A stretch of 64,000 bases of DNA from GCA-2728135 sp002728135 (lineage in GTDB: Bacteria; Pseudomonadota; Alphaproteobacteria; UBA828): assembly GCA_963997635.1 (NCBI GenBank), contig CAXEND010000009.1:30691-94690 (forward strand). Reading direction: 5' to 3'. Below are positions 26,095 through 34,728 of the stretch, piece after piece. Made by a program: the position numbers and the translations under genes. Position 1 is the first letter of the stretch, and every line of letters starts with the position of its first letter. Below the pieces are notes generated by a model that was given only the letters and a program-made list of their open reading frames with translations, was not told the DNA's origin and searched no databases.

Positions 26095-27423
26095 TTATTT
26101 TTCTGTCTTTGGCAAAACATCTGGCCTTCCAATGCTATAATAGTAGAAACCTTCTTCTGACATTTCTTCTGGCCTATATATATTCCTAAAATCTACTAAT
26201 ATTGGTTCCTTTAAAAGAAGTTTGATACGTTTTAAATCAAGAGCCCTAAACTCATTCCACTCCGTAATAATTGTAACTACATTTGCATCAACCATCGCTT
26301 CGTAAGCTGTACTACACCAAGTTACATCATCAATTATTGATTTAGCCTCTTCCATACCCTCAGGATCATATACCTTAACATTCGCTCCCCTTACAACCAA
26401 ATCACGGATAATATCAAGACTTGGACTTTCTCTAATATCGTCCGTATTTGGTTTGAAAGTAACACCCAAAACTGCAATTGATTTACCATCTATACTCCCA
26501 TCACATGCAGCTACTATTCGACCTGACATCTGTGCCTTCCTATCCTCATTAACTTTAACTACAGCATTAACAATATGGCTTGGAGTATTATTATCTTCAG
26601 CGATACGGACAAGTGCTCGTGTATCTTTTGGAAAGCATGACCCCCCAAAACCAGGGCCAGCATTAAGAAATTTTTCGCCAATCCGACCGTCAAGCCCAAT
26701 ACCCTTAGCAACGTCCTGAATGTTAGCACCAAGAACTTCGCATAAATTTGCAATCTCATTTATGAACGAAATTTTTGTAGCAAGAAAAGTATTTGCAGCA
26801 TATTTTATAAGTTCAGCAGTTTTAGTGTCAGTAAAAATAATTGGTGTTTCACGAATAAATAATGGCCTATATAAAGCAGACATTAATTCTTTGGCACGAT
26901 CAGAATCAAGCCCTACTACTACACGATCAGGCCTCAAAAAATCGTCAATAGCAGAACCTTCACGTAAGAATTCTGGATTGGATACAACATCAAAATTAGC
27001 ATCTGGCCGCATTCTTTTGATAATCTGTGAAATTTTCTCACCAGTCCCAACTGGGACTGTACTTTTTGTTACTATCACAGTGTAATTATTGATTGACTCC
27101 GCAACCTCCTCGGCAGCAGCCCAAACATAAGATAAATCTGCGTGACCATCTCCACGCCGGCTTGGGGTACCCACAGCTAACATTACAATATCAGCTTTTG
27201 AAACAGCATCTTTTAGATCGGTGGTAAATGTGAGTCTTCCAGAACGTGTATTATTTTCAACTAATGCGTCTAAACCAGGTTCATATATAGGAATATGTCC
27301 CTCTATTAAACCTCTGATCTTTTCGTCTATCCTATCAACACAGGTGACATTTATACCAAATTCTGAGAAACACGCAGCAGATACCAGACCAACGTAACCA
27401 GTTCCTATCATGGCCACTTTCAT
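26095..27423 (-). CDS. ugd: UDP-glucose 6-dehydrogenase
   Basis: Oxidises UDP-glucose twice to UDP-glucuronate with NAD. From the ATG at 27423 it has 442 residues. The NAD-binding GTGYVGLVSAACFSEFG opens the protein. The mid-domain has SNPEFLREGSAIDDF and the catalytic Cys in NAGPGFGGSCFPKDTRAL; the C-terminal domain has GVTFKPNTDDIRESP. GAGGT lies eight bases before the ATG, which is why I prefer it to the TTG six bases upstream. It directly follows galU. Confidence 0.96.
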   Translation of the reverse strand: MKVAMIGTGYVGLVSAACFSEFGINVTCVDRIDEKIRGLIEGHIPIYEPGLDALVENNTRSGRLTFTTDLKDAVSKADIVMLAVGTPSRRGDGHADLSYVWAAAEEVAESINNYTVIVTKSTVPVGTGEKISQIIKRMRPDANFDVVSNPEFLREGSAIDDFLRPDRVVVGLDSDRAKELMSALYRPLFIRETPIIFTDTKTAELIKYAANTFLATKISFINEIANLCEVLGANIQDVAKGIGLDGRIGEKFLNAGPGFGGSCFPKDTRALVRIAEDNNTPSHIVNAVVKVNEDRKAQMSGRIVAACDGSIDGKSIAVLGVTFKPNTDDIRESPSLDIIRDLVVRGANVKVYDPEGMEEAKSIIDDVTWCSTAYEAMVDANVVTIITEWNEFRALDLKRIKLLLKEPILVDFRNIYRPEEMSEEGFYYYSIGRPDVLPKTEK

Positions 27424-27471
27424 AAGCAATAACCTCAGCTATTTTGTTAGTATATAAATCGCTTTATCAAA

Positions 27472-28335
27472 TCAAATACGAGAATTGAAATCTCTCAATA
27501 TATTTGCAATCTCATCACGTAAATCCTCTCTATCCATGGCTAAGGAAATATTTGCCTCAATAAGGCCGGGTTTACTTCCACAATCAAAACGCTGTCCCTT
27601 ACACCTTAAACCGTATAAATTTATATCTTCAATTAAATCAGATAAAGAATTGGTAAGTTGTATTTCACCACCAATGGAACTCTTCTCTTGACCCAGTAGC
27701 CCAAATATTTGTGGCTGAATAATATATCGTCCGATAATAGATAGATTTGAAGGTGCATCTTGAGGTAATGGTTTTTCTATCATTCTATCTATTTTAACGA
27801 CTTTTCCGTCGTCTTCTGAATAAGAAACGATCCCATATTTATAGCTTTTCTCAATAGGTATTTCGCCTAAGCCTATTACACATCCCCCACGTTCCTCATA
27901 AACTCTTATAAGTTGTAACAAACATGGAGTTTTTGAACAAAAAAGTTCATCGGGTAAAATCACAGCAAAGGGATCATCACCAACTAAATGTCTGGCACAC
28001 CAAATTGCATGCCCGAGCCCCAAAGAATCACTTTGTCGAGTAAAAGAAAATGTAAGATTTTTCAACCCACTTTCTTCATCTAGATTATTATCTTTATATT
28101 CTAATACTTTGTTTTTAAAGTATTCTTCCACATAATCTTCAATGCTACTTTTACCCTTCCTAGTAATGAATATAAACTCCTCAATACCAGATAACCTCGC
28201 CTCCTCAAGTGCATAATCTATTAATGGCCTATCGACAACAGGCAGCATCTCCTTAGGAGTTGCTAGTGTTGCGGGATAAAAACGCTTACCCAGACCACCT
28301 ACAGGGAAGATAGCTTTCTTAATTGAACGAGTCAT
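27472..28335 (-). CDS. galU: UTP--glucose-1-phosphate uridylyltransferase
   Basis: Makes UDP-glucose from UTP and glucose-1-P. The 287-residue protein from the ATG at 28335 begins MTRSIKKAIFPVGGLGKRF, as GalU proteins do, followed by ATPKEMLPVVDRPLIDYALEEA. Also present are FAVILPDELF (metal-binding region), GIVSYSE, MIEKPLPQDAPSNLSIIGRY and RFDCGSKPGLIEA. Alternative starts (ATG 28350, TTG 28353) add five or six residues. It heads the galU-ugd-phosphohexomutase group, probably serving capsule, lipopolysaccharide or glycolipid synthesis. Confidence 0.95.
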   Translation of the reverse strand: MTRSIKKAIFPVGGLGKRFYPATLATPKEMLPVVDRPLIDYALEEARLSGIEEFIFITRKGKSSIEDYVEEYFKNKVLEYKDNNLDEESGLKNLTFSFTRQSDSLGLGHAIWCARHLVGDDPFAVILPDELFCSKTPCLLQLIRVYEERGGCVIGLGEIPIEKSYKYGIVSYSEDDGKVVKIDRMIEKPLPQDAPSNLSIIGRYIIQPQIFGLLGQEKSSIGGEIQLTNSLSDLIEDINLYGLRCKGQRFDCGSKPGLIEANISLAMDREDLRDEIANILRDFNSRI

Positions 28336-28448
28336 ATTATCTTGTTCCATCAATTATTTCGTATTTTATGAATTTAAAAAGACAGATTATCTGAGGGGCA
28401 CCTGCCTGTCACTAGCTACTGTTACCTTATACCTAATAGCAGTATGGG

Positions 28449-28907
28449 TTAATCTTTTAGCAATAGATCTTTTGCTCTATTAATTTGTGATGCTAGATAT
28501 TTAGACCCTCCTTGGTCTGGGTGGACCTTCTTTAGTAATTCTTTGTGCGCCGCCTTAATATCTGCATCAGAAGCATCTTTATCTAATCCTAAAATCTCCA
28601 AAGCTTGTTCTCTATTCATATTATTATCACTAAAATCATTTATGTTTTCAGTTTCTTTATGGTCGCTTTGTTCTGCTCCTCTGTAAGTAGAAGCTACTAT
28701 TGAAGGAATCAAAGAAAAAGCAATTGGTATTATAGAAAAATACACCTTACCCGTTACACCAAGAAATATTGCCACGCCTACACATAAAAAAATAAACAAC
28801 AATTTGAGAATTCTAGCGATTCTACTAGCACGAGCATTAACAAACCAACGACTTATTATCACAACAACAACTAGTAAGAGAATACCTACAACTACATAAT
28901 ATAACAA
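28449..28907 (-). CDS. Membrane-anchored J-domain protein
   Basis: 152-residue protein with an N-terminal hydrophobic helix (from LYYVVVGILLLVVVVI), a second hydrophobic stretch near residues 35-65 and a C-terminal J domain. The J domain has the HPD motif in KKVHPDQGGS and the helix ALEILGLDKDASDADIKAAH. The layout, with the J domain at the C-terminus, recalls TIM14/PAM18-like proteins. It probably recruits DnaK at the inner membrane. The start is TTG at 28907, with AAGGA eight bases upstream. It has no close operon partner (79 bases from DUF1489, about 100 from galU). Confidence 0.85.
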   Translation of the reverse strand: MLYYVVVGILLLVVVVIISRWFVNARASRIARILKLLFIFLCVGVAIFLGVTGKVYFSIIPIAFSLIPSIVASTYRGAEQSDHKETENINDFSDNNMNREQALEILGLDKDASDADIKAAHKELLKKVHPDQGGSKYLASQINRAKDLLLKD

Positions 28908-28986
28908 AGAACTATTCCTTAGTTATTATAAAACATTAATCAGTCACACTATTTAAAATACTTCAATATAACTCAACCATCATTAA

Positions 28987-29412
28987 TTAAAACAACCCTA
29001 GACGCCTTAACTCTATAGCTAAAGATTCTGGAAGATCGTATGGGATTTGATTTCCATTCACCTCCAGGTCAGGAGGGGACTGCTCTTTTGATAAGTAACG
29101 CCAACCTTGGTGAGGCCTCCTAGGAGTTGGGATAGTTGGACACAATATACTATCTAAAATTATTTTAATTTTTTTTTTATTCTTACTTTCTGAGCTCTTA
29201 TCTTCTATACTCAGGATTCTTTGCCTTGCCCTAATCTCACGCTTAATAATCCAGTACATTGAACCGCCAGCTAAGATTTCATCAGCACGACGAGGGGCTA
29301 AACTTGTTAAGCTCAAAACACGGCCAAATCTTTTCTTACATTCAATTTGTTTACACTTAAGCTGCTCAATATTTTCAACACCTACAGCGTATTTAACAAT
29401 ATTCAATACCAT
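28987..29412 (-). CDS. DUF1489 family protein
   Basis: Protein of unknown function in a family found mainly in alphaproteobacteria. From the ATG at 29412 it has 141 residues and starts MVLNIVKYAVGVENIEQL, like its relatives. The family features APRRADEILAGGSMYWIIK, ARQRIL and RRPHQGWRYL are all present. The open frame runs back to 29508, but that part overlaps the enoyl-CoA hydratase gene and is not family-like. It lies 16 bases after that gene and is probably co-transcribed. There is no catalytic motif I recognise. Confidence 0.85.
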   Translation of the reverse strand: MVLNIVKYAVGVENIEQLKCKQIECKKRFGRVLSLTSLAPRRADEILAGGSMYWIIKREIRARQRILSIEDKSSESKNKKKIKIILDSILCPTIPTPRRPHQGWRYLSKEQSPPDLEVNGNQIPYDLPESLAIELRRLGLF

Positions 29413-29428
29413 AACATCCGCACTAAGA

Positions 29429-30214
29429 TTAGTTCCAATCTGCTTTTCGCTTTTCTTGGAATGCCAAGAGTCCCTCCTGCCCCTCTTCAGAAACTCGGAC
29501 CCTTGCAATTCTTTGAGCTAGTTCTTCCTTCAATTCTGGATCAAATACTCTCCCCCTAGATAATCTCACCAGCATTTTTGCCTCTCTTTGGGCTTTAGGG
29601 CCACCCTGCATTAGTAAGTGAATATATTCTTCCGCTTTTATATAAAGATCATCATTTCTCACTACATCCTGCACAAGCCCTATTTGACAAGCCTGATCTG
29701 CAGAGAATCTTTCTCCTGTTAAAAAATAACGCCTTGCATAACTCTCACCTATTTTGTTTATAACAAAAGGACTAATCACTGAAGGAATAACGCCAACACG
29801 AACCTCTGATATGGCAAAAAATGCTGTTTCAACCGCAATAGCTATATCAGTTGCTGCCACCAAACCGACCCCACCGCCCAATGTACCTCCCTGCACCAAA
29901 GAAATTGTCGGCTTGGATAAATTATCAAGAGCTTCAAGTAAATTTGCAAGTGACTCAGCATCTTCTTTGTTATCTTTTTCAGATGCCATGCCCATTCTTT
30001 TCATCCACTTTATGTCGGCACCTGCACAAAAACTTTTTCCTTCTGCGGCAATAACAACAACACGAACCTTTTGATTATTTTCTATTGTAGTAATTACTTT
30101 AAAGAGACTAGAAACAAATTCACCATCAAATGCGTTATGAGCATCTGGACGGTTAAAAGTAATTTTCGCAACTCCTCTTTGGTCAATATCAAACAATATA
30201 AGATTTTGAGTCAT
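29429..30214 (-). CDS. Enoyl-CoA hydratase, probable methylglutaconyl-CoA hydratase
   Basis: Crotonase-family enzyme of 261 residues. The first oxyanion-hole segment is GKSFCAGADIKWMKRM and the second is LVQGGTLGGGVGLVAATDIAIA, followed by FAISEVRVGVIPSVISPFV with the catalytic Glu in ISEVRVG. The ADIKWM stretch is typical of methylglutaconyl-CoA hydratases (LiuC/AUH). The position 15 bases after the methylcrotonyl-CoA carboxylase beta gene supports that step of leucine breakdown, but assignment among crotonases from sequence alone is not certain. Confidence 0.88.
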   Translation of the reverse strand: MTQNLILFDIDQRGVAKITFNRPDAHNAFDGEFVSSLFKVITTIENNQKVRVVVIAAEGKSFCAGADIKWMKRMGMASEKDNKEDAESLANLLEALDNLSKPTISLVQGGTLGGGVGLVAATDIAIAVETAFFAISEVRVGVIPSVISPFVINKIGESYARRYFLTGERFSADQACQIGLVQDVVRNDDLYIKAEEYIHLLMQGGPKAQREAKMLVRLSRGRVFDPELKEELAQRIARVRVSEEGQEGLLAFQEKRKADWN

Positions 30215-30229
30215 ATATTAATCTCTTAA

Positions 30230-31834
30230 TTACATTCTAAATACACCAAAACTGGTTTTTCTAATTAATTGGCTCCTAGCAACTTTTAAAGCCCGTGCTA
30301 GAACATATCTTGTATCTTTAGGATCAATGATACCATCATCCCACAAACGTGCGGATGAATAATAAGGGCTACCCTGTTTGTCATATTGAGTAATGATTGG
30401 TTCTTTAAATTTATCCTCTTCCTTTTGCGACCAAGTAATTCCATCACCCTCTAACTTATCACGGCGAATGTGAGCTAGTACACTAGCAGCTTGTTCACCA
30501 CCCATGACCGATATTCTCGCATTTGGCCACATCCATAAAAATCTTGGTTGGAATGCACGACCACACATACCATAATTACCAGCACCAAAACTACCCCCAA
30601 TAATCACTGTAAATTTTGGTACTTCTGCACAAGCTACAGCCATTACTAACTTTGCACCATCCTTAGCTATACCTCCATGCTCATATCGTTTTCCTACCAT
30701 AAAACCTGCAATATTCTGCAAAAAAACAATTGGAATTCCTCTTTGACAACAAAGCTGAATAAAGTGCACACCCTTCAATGCAGACTCTGAAAACAAGATT
30801 CCATTATTTGCTAAAATGCCAACTAAATTTCCATCAATATTAGCAAATACACATACCAATGTTTTTCCATAACGAGGCTTAAACTCATCAAATTTGGCAT
30901 CATCTACTAACCTGACAATTACTTCCCTTACATCAAACATTTTTCGAAGGTTACTTGGAACTACACCATAAATTTCATCCTCTTCAAAAAGCGTATTTGA
31001 CTGAATAACGTTATTTTCAACATCATTATATTGTCTGAGTCGACTGACTATATTTCTAGCTTTATCAATTGCATCTTTATCATTATCTGCCAAATGATCA
31101 GCAACACCCGAAATACGAGTATGCACGTCTGCCCCACCAAGTTCCTCAGAAGAGACTTCTTCACCAGTAGCTGCCTTAACAAGAGGGGGGCCACCTAGAA
31201 AAATTGTTCCCTGATCCTTGACTATAATAGTCTCATCCGACATAGCCGGCACATAGGCTCCACCTGCTGTACATGAACCCATTACAACTGCTAATTGTGG
31301 AATTCCTTCTCTGGACATAATAGCTTGATTATAAAAAATTCTTCCAAAGTGATCCCTATCTGGGAAAACCTTATCCTGATGGGGTAAGTTTGCTCCGCCT
31401 GAGTCAACAATATAAATACAAGGCAACATATTTTCTGATGCGATTTCTTGAGCCCTTAGGTGTTTCTTAACCGTCATAGGGAAATACGTACCTCCCTTTA
31501 CAGTAGGATCGTTTGCAATAATCATACAATCTATGCCTGAAACTTTGCCTATACCGGTAATTAATCCAGCCCCCGGGGCAACACCATCGTACATTTCGTA
31601 CGCTGCTAAATGCGATAATTCTAAAAAATGTGAATTCTGATCTATAAGATTATTAATTCTATCTCTGGGAAGAAGTCGGCCAAGTTGCGAATGTCGATCT
31701 TGTGCAACTTTTCCTCCTCCTAAACGTACTTTTTCTAACTTGTCATTTAAAATATTCACAAGCTCGGACATAGCACTTTTATTATCTACAAATTCCTTAG
31801 AATTTTTATTTATTTTAGAATCAAAAACCTTCAT
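30230..31834 (-). CDS. mccB: Methylcrotonyl-CoA carboxylase carboxyltransferase (beta) subunit
   Basis: Carboxyltransferase subunit that moves CO2 from carboxybiotin to 3-methylcrotonyl-CoA in leucine catabolism. The 534-residue protein has the MCC-beta features GGGKVAQDRHSQLGRLLPRDRI, YFPMTVKKHLRAQEIA, VDSGGANLPHQDKVFPD, GSCTAGGAYVPAMSDE and IIGGSFGAGNYGMCGRAF. GAGGT lies upstream of the ATG. It is followed by the enoyl-CoA hydratase. The partner biotin carboxylase (alpha) subunit is not next to it or anywhere in the window. It is divergent from the PLP-dependent dehydratase (95-base gap). Confidence 0.93.
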   Translation of the reverse strand: MKVFDSKINKNSKEFVDNKSAMSELVNILNDKLEKVRLGGGKVAQDRHSQLGRLLPRDRINNLIDQNSHFLELSHLAAYEMYDGVAPGAGLITGIGKVSGIDCMIIANDPTVKGGTYFPMTVKKHLRAQEIASENMLPCIYIVDSGGANLPHQDKVFPDRDHFGRIFYNQAIMSREGIPQLAVVMGSCTAGGAYVPAMSDETIIVKDQGTIFLGGPPLVKAATGEEVSSEELGGADVHTRISGVADHLADNDKDAIDKARNIVSRLRQYNDVENNVIQSNTLFEEDEIYGVVPSNLRKMFDVREVIVRLVDDAKFDEFKPRYGKTLVCVFANIDGNLVGILANNGILFSESALKGVHFIQLCCQRGIPIVFLQNIAGFMVGKRYEHGGIAKDGAKLVMAVACAEVPKFTVIIGGSFGAGNYGMCGRAFQPRFLWMWPNARISVMGGEQAASVLAHIRRDKLEGDGITWSQKEEDKFKEPIITQYDKQGSPYYSSARLWDDGIIDPKDTRYVLARALKVARSQLIRKTSFGVFRM

Positions 31835-31929
31835 ATAAACCTCTAATATTTACTATTCCTAACTTACATTCTAATGGTTAGTATTTAAACAATTCTTTAA
31901 CATGCCAATTATAATTACTGAAATTAGAT

Positions 31930-32895
31930 ATGACATTACCATCACTATCAGAAATACAAGATGCTGCAAAAGTTATATACAAAGTAATGCAACCCACACC
32001 TGAACTTGTTTGGCCGTTACTCTCTGAATTTTCTGGTGCCGAAGTCTGGGTAAAACACGAAAATTTCACCCCTATAGGTGCTTTCAAACTTCGAGGAGGG
32101 CTAACATATCTAGACTTTATCAGTAAAAACCCAGAGATAAAAAAAATAATTACTGCAACCCGTGGGAATCATGGCCAGAGTATAGCATTTTCTGCAACAT
32201 TATATGGCATAGAGGCAGAAATTATTGTTCCAAATGGAAATAGTAGCATAAAAAACTCAGCCATAAAAAATTATGGAGCTAAGCTAATCGAACATGGTAA
32301 AGACTTCCAGGATGCGCTTGAATATGCGGAATCAAAGGCAAAACAGACGAATATTCATTTAATACCTTCATACCATCGCCTTCTTGTCGCAGGTGTTGCT
32401 ACTTATGCTTTAGAATTTTTTATAGCAGCAAAAAATCTAGATACTATCTATGTTCCCATTGGGTTAGGGTCTGGAATATGCGGTGTTATCTCTGTGAGAG
32501 ATGCAATGGGACTTAAAACCAGAATTGTTGGAGTAGTTAGTAAGAACGCTCCTGCATATGCAAATTCCTTCAAAAGTAAACGAATGGTATCTACAAAACA
32601 TGCAGATACAATAGCTGATGGTCTAGCTTGTCGCATGCCAAATGCAGAGGCTTTTGAACATATAATGGCCGGAGTAGAACGAATTATAACAGTATCTGAA
32701 ACTGACATCATTAATGCTATAGGAACCTATTTTTCATATACTAAAAACGTTGCAGAAGGAGCAGCAGCCGCAGCCTTAGCAGCACTGCTACAAGAAAAAC
32801 CAAGAATAAAAGGAAAAAAAATTGGTTTAATACTCTCAGGTAGCAATATTGAACCAAATTTATACAAAAATTCACTTAATCTTTTAAATTCTTAA
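31930..32895 (+). CDS. PLP-dependent threonine/serine dehydratase family protein
   Basis: Fold-type II pyridoxal-phosphate enzyme of 321 residues with no C-terminal regulatory domain. The lysine that binds PLP is in GAFKLRGGL, the ATRGNHGQSIAF segment contacts the cofactor, and the phosphate loop reads GLGSGICGV rather than the more usual glycine-rich GGGG form. It ends with a conserved GLILSGSN-like strand. Candidates are a catabolic threonine/serine dehydratase, a 3-hydroxyaspartate ammonia-lyase, or an EutB-type enzyme of ectoine breakdown; I cannot choose. It converges on the DsbA-fold protein. Confidence 0.85.
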   Translation: MTLPSLSEIQDAAKVIYKVMQPTPELVWPLLSEFSGAEVWVKHENFTPIGAFKLRGGLTYLDFISKNPEIKKIITATRGNHGQSIAFSATLYGIEAEIIVPNGNSSIKNSAIKNYGAKLIEHGKDFQDALEYAESKAKQTNIHLIPSYHRLLVAGVATYALEFFIAAKNLDTIYVPIGLGSGICGVISVRDAMGLKTRIVGVVSKNAPAYANSFKSKRMVSTKHADTIADGLACRMPNAEAFEHIMAGVERIITVSETDIINAIGTYFSYTKNVAEGAAAAALAALLQEKPRIKGKKIGLILSGSNIEPNLYKNSLNLLNS

Positions 32896-32910
32896 ATGGA
32901 CTGGGTTCAA

Positions 32911-33513
32911 TTACCAAGAACCTGAAACAATCCACTTAGTAAGCTGATCTAAACGATCAGTACCCCAAAACATTTCGTTCTCTACAATAAAAATGGGTGA
33001 CCCAAAGACGCCTCTTTCTATCGCCTTATCAACCTCAAAACGTAAACGTTCTTTAGTTGTGTCATTCTCTATTTTTGCTGATAGCACCCTAACATCAAGT
33101 CCCTCCTCAGAGGCAGCTTTAAGGATATTTTCGGAATCTGACAAATTGATATTAAGCTGGAAGTAGTTTCTCATTATTCTCAATGCAAATTTCCGAGCTA
33201 TTTGAGGGTTATCATCTACTATAGAATAGTAGGCTCTGCATGCTGACACACTATTAACTGGAAACGGCTCAGGGATCGTAAAAGGAATACCAAGATAATC
33301 AGCAGTGCGTTTTATATCACGCTTAGCATAACTACCCTTTAATGGGCTATTAACTAATGGTGTCAAATTAAATTTCTTAAACAATGCTCCCATCAAATAT
33401 GGTTTCCATACTACCTCTCTTTGATTGGCATTACCAATTTCTTCGATAGACTCAGCTGCCAAATACCCATAAGGGCTAGAAAAATCAAAAAAAAACTCAA
33501 TTTCTGCAGACAT
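32911..33513 (-). CDS. 2-hydroxychromene-2-carboxylate isomerase family (DsbA-fold) protein
   Basis: 200-residue thioredoxin-fold protein of the HCCA isomerase/glutathione transferase kappa group. The N-terminal EFFFDFSSPYGYLAAE places Ser-Ser-Pro where oxidoreductases have CxxC, so glutathione-dependent isomerase chemistry is likely rather than disulfide exchange. The C-terminal GVFGSPIFIVENEMFWGTDRLDQL with the cis-Pro is also family-like. It lies 37 bases after an acyl-CoA dehydrogenase, a common neighbourhood for this family in acyl-CoA or aromatic catabolic gene sets. The substrate is unknown. Confidence 0.87.
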   Translation of the reverse strand: MSAEIEFFFDFSSPYGYLAAESIEEIGNANQREVVWKPYLMGALFKKFNLTPLVNSPLKGSYAKRDIKRTADYLGIPFTIPEPFPVNSVSACRAYYSIVDDNPQIARKFALRIMRNYFQLNINLSDSENILKAASEEGLDVRVLSAKIENDTTKERLRFEVDKAIERGVFGSPIFIVENEMFWGTDRLDQLTKWIVSGSW

Positions 33514-33550
33514 GATAAAACTCCATATATGTATAGATTAACTTAGCATT

Positions 33551-34702
33551 TTATTCCGCAGCAATTGCACGAGCAATAACAAGCCTCTGAACATCTCCTG
33601 TACCTTCATATAAACTACAGACTCTCATATCCCTATATATACGCTCAACAGGGAAATCACTAAGATATCCATATCCGCCCAAGGTTTGAATTGCGGCTGA
33701 ACAAACTCTTTCTGCCATTTCAGCACAATACATTTTTGCCATGGAAGCTTCTTTTATACAAGGCATGTCGGCATCTCGCATTCTAGCAGCACGATGAATA
33801 AGTAACCTTGCTGCTTCAATTTCAGTTGCCATATCAGCAAGTCTAAATCCTACAGCTTGATGTTCTATAATTGGCTTCCCAAAAGTTACTCGTTGTTTTG
33901 CATATTCAAGAGCATGTTCATATGCTGCACGTGCAGCCCCTAAGGCCTGAGAGGCCACTCCTATACGGCCACCTTCGAGATTCGATAAAGCTATCTTATA
34001 TCCCTCTCCTTGCTTTCCGAGAATTTGTTCAGGTGGCAAACGAAGATCCTCAAATATTAGCTGAGCCGTATCATGCGCCCTCTGTCCCATTTTTTTCTCA
34101 AGTCTAGAAACTTTATAGCCATTTGTATTTGTAGGAACTATAAAACAGCTTAGACCCTTTTTCCCAGCTTCTGGGTCAGTCACAGCAAAAACAATTGCGT
34201 AATCAGCTTTAGAACCACTTGTAATAAATTGTTTTGTGCCGTTAATAACCCATTCGTTGCCATCCATATATGCTTTTGATTTAATTGCTGATGCATCTGA
34301 ACCTGCATGAGGTTCCGTCAGGCAAAAGCAACCTAGGGCCTCACCTTTAGCTAGTGGTTTCAGTATCTTTGATTTTTGTTGTTCAGAACCAAACTCTTCA
34401 AGCCCTGAACAAACTAGACTGTTATTAACGCTCATTGCGGTAGATGTTCCAACATCACCTGCTGCAATTTCTTCAAGAGCTATCGCATATGAAACTGTAT
34501 CCGCTTCAGAACCCCCCCATTTCTCTGACACTGTCATTCCCATAAGTCCTAATTCTCCCATGCGACGATAAATACTATCGGGAAATGTCTCTCCTTGATC
34601 CCAGGAGGAAGCAAATGGGGCTAGTTCATTACGTGCAAAATCTTTTGCCATATCCCTAATCATGCGTTGTTCTTGACTAAGGAAGTTTAGGTCATGACTC
34701 AT
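33551..34702 (-). CDS. Acyl-CoA dehydrogenase
   Basis: FAD-dependent alpha,beta-dehydrogenation of an acyl-CoA. From the ATG at 34702 (GAGGT five bases upstream) it has 383 residues. It shows CFCLTEPHAGSDASAI and WVINGTKQFITSGSKAD for FAD and substrate binding. The C-terminal LYEGTGDVQRLVIARAI carries the catalytic Glu at the usual short/medium-chain position, unlike the isovaleryl type. A short branched-chain substrate such as isobutyryl- or 2-methylbutyryl-CoA fits the neighbours (thiolase, isovaleryl-CoA dehydrogenase), but this is inference. Confidence 0.92.
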   Translation of the reverse strand: MSHDLNFLSQEQRMIRDMAKDFARNELAPFASSWDQGETFPDSIYRRMGELGLMGMTVSEKWGGSEADTVSYAIALEEIAAGDVGTSTAMSVNNSLVCSGLEEFGSEQQKSKILKPLAKGEALGCFCLTEPHAGSDASAIKSKAYMDGNEWVINGTKQFITSGSKADYAIVFAVTDPEAGKKGLSCFIVPTNTNGYKVSRLEKKMGQRAHDTAQLIFEDLRLPPEQILGKQGEGYKIALSNLEGGRIGVASQALGAARAAYEHALEYAKQRVTFGKPIIEHQAVGFRLADMATEIEAARLLIHRAARMRDADMPCIKEASMAKMYCAEMAERVCSAAIQTLGGYGYLSDFPVERIYRDMRVCSLYEGTGDVQRLVIARAIAAE

Positions 34703-34728
34703 CTGATACCTCAATACAAAAATAGTTT

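Noticed and set aside
28354..28448. Possible terminator between the J-domain gene and galU (GACAG...CTGTC, TACTG...CAGTA)
   Set aside because: Stems are only five pairs with long loops and no following T-run.
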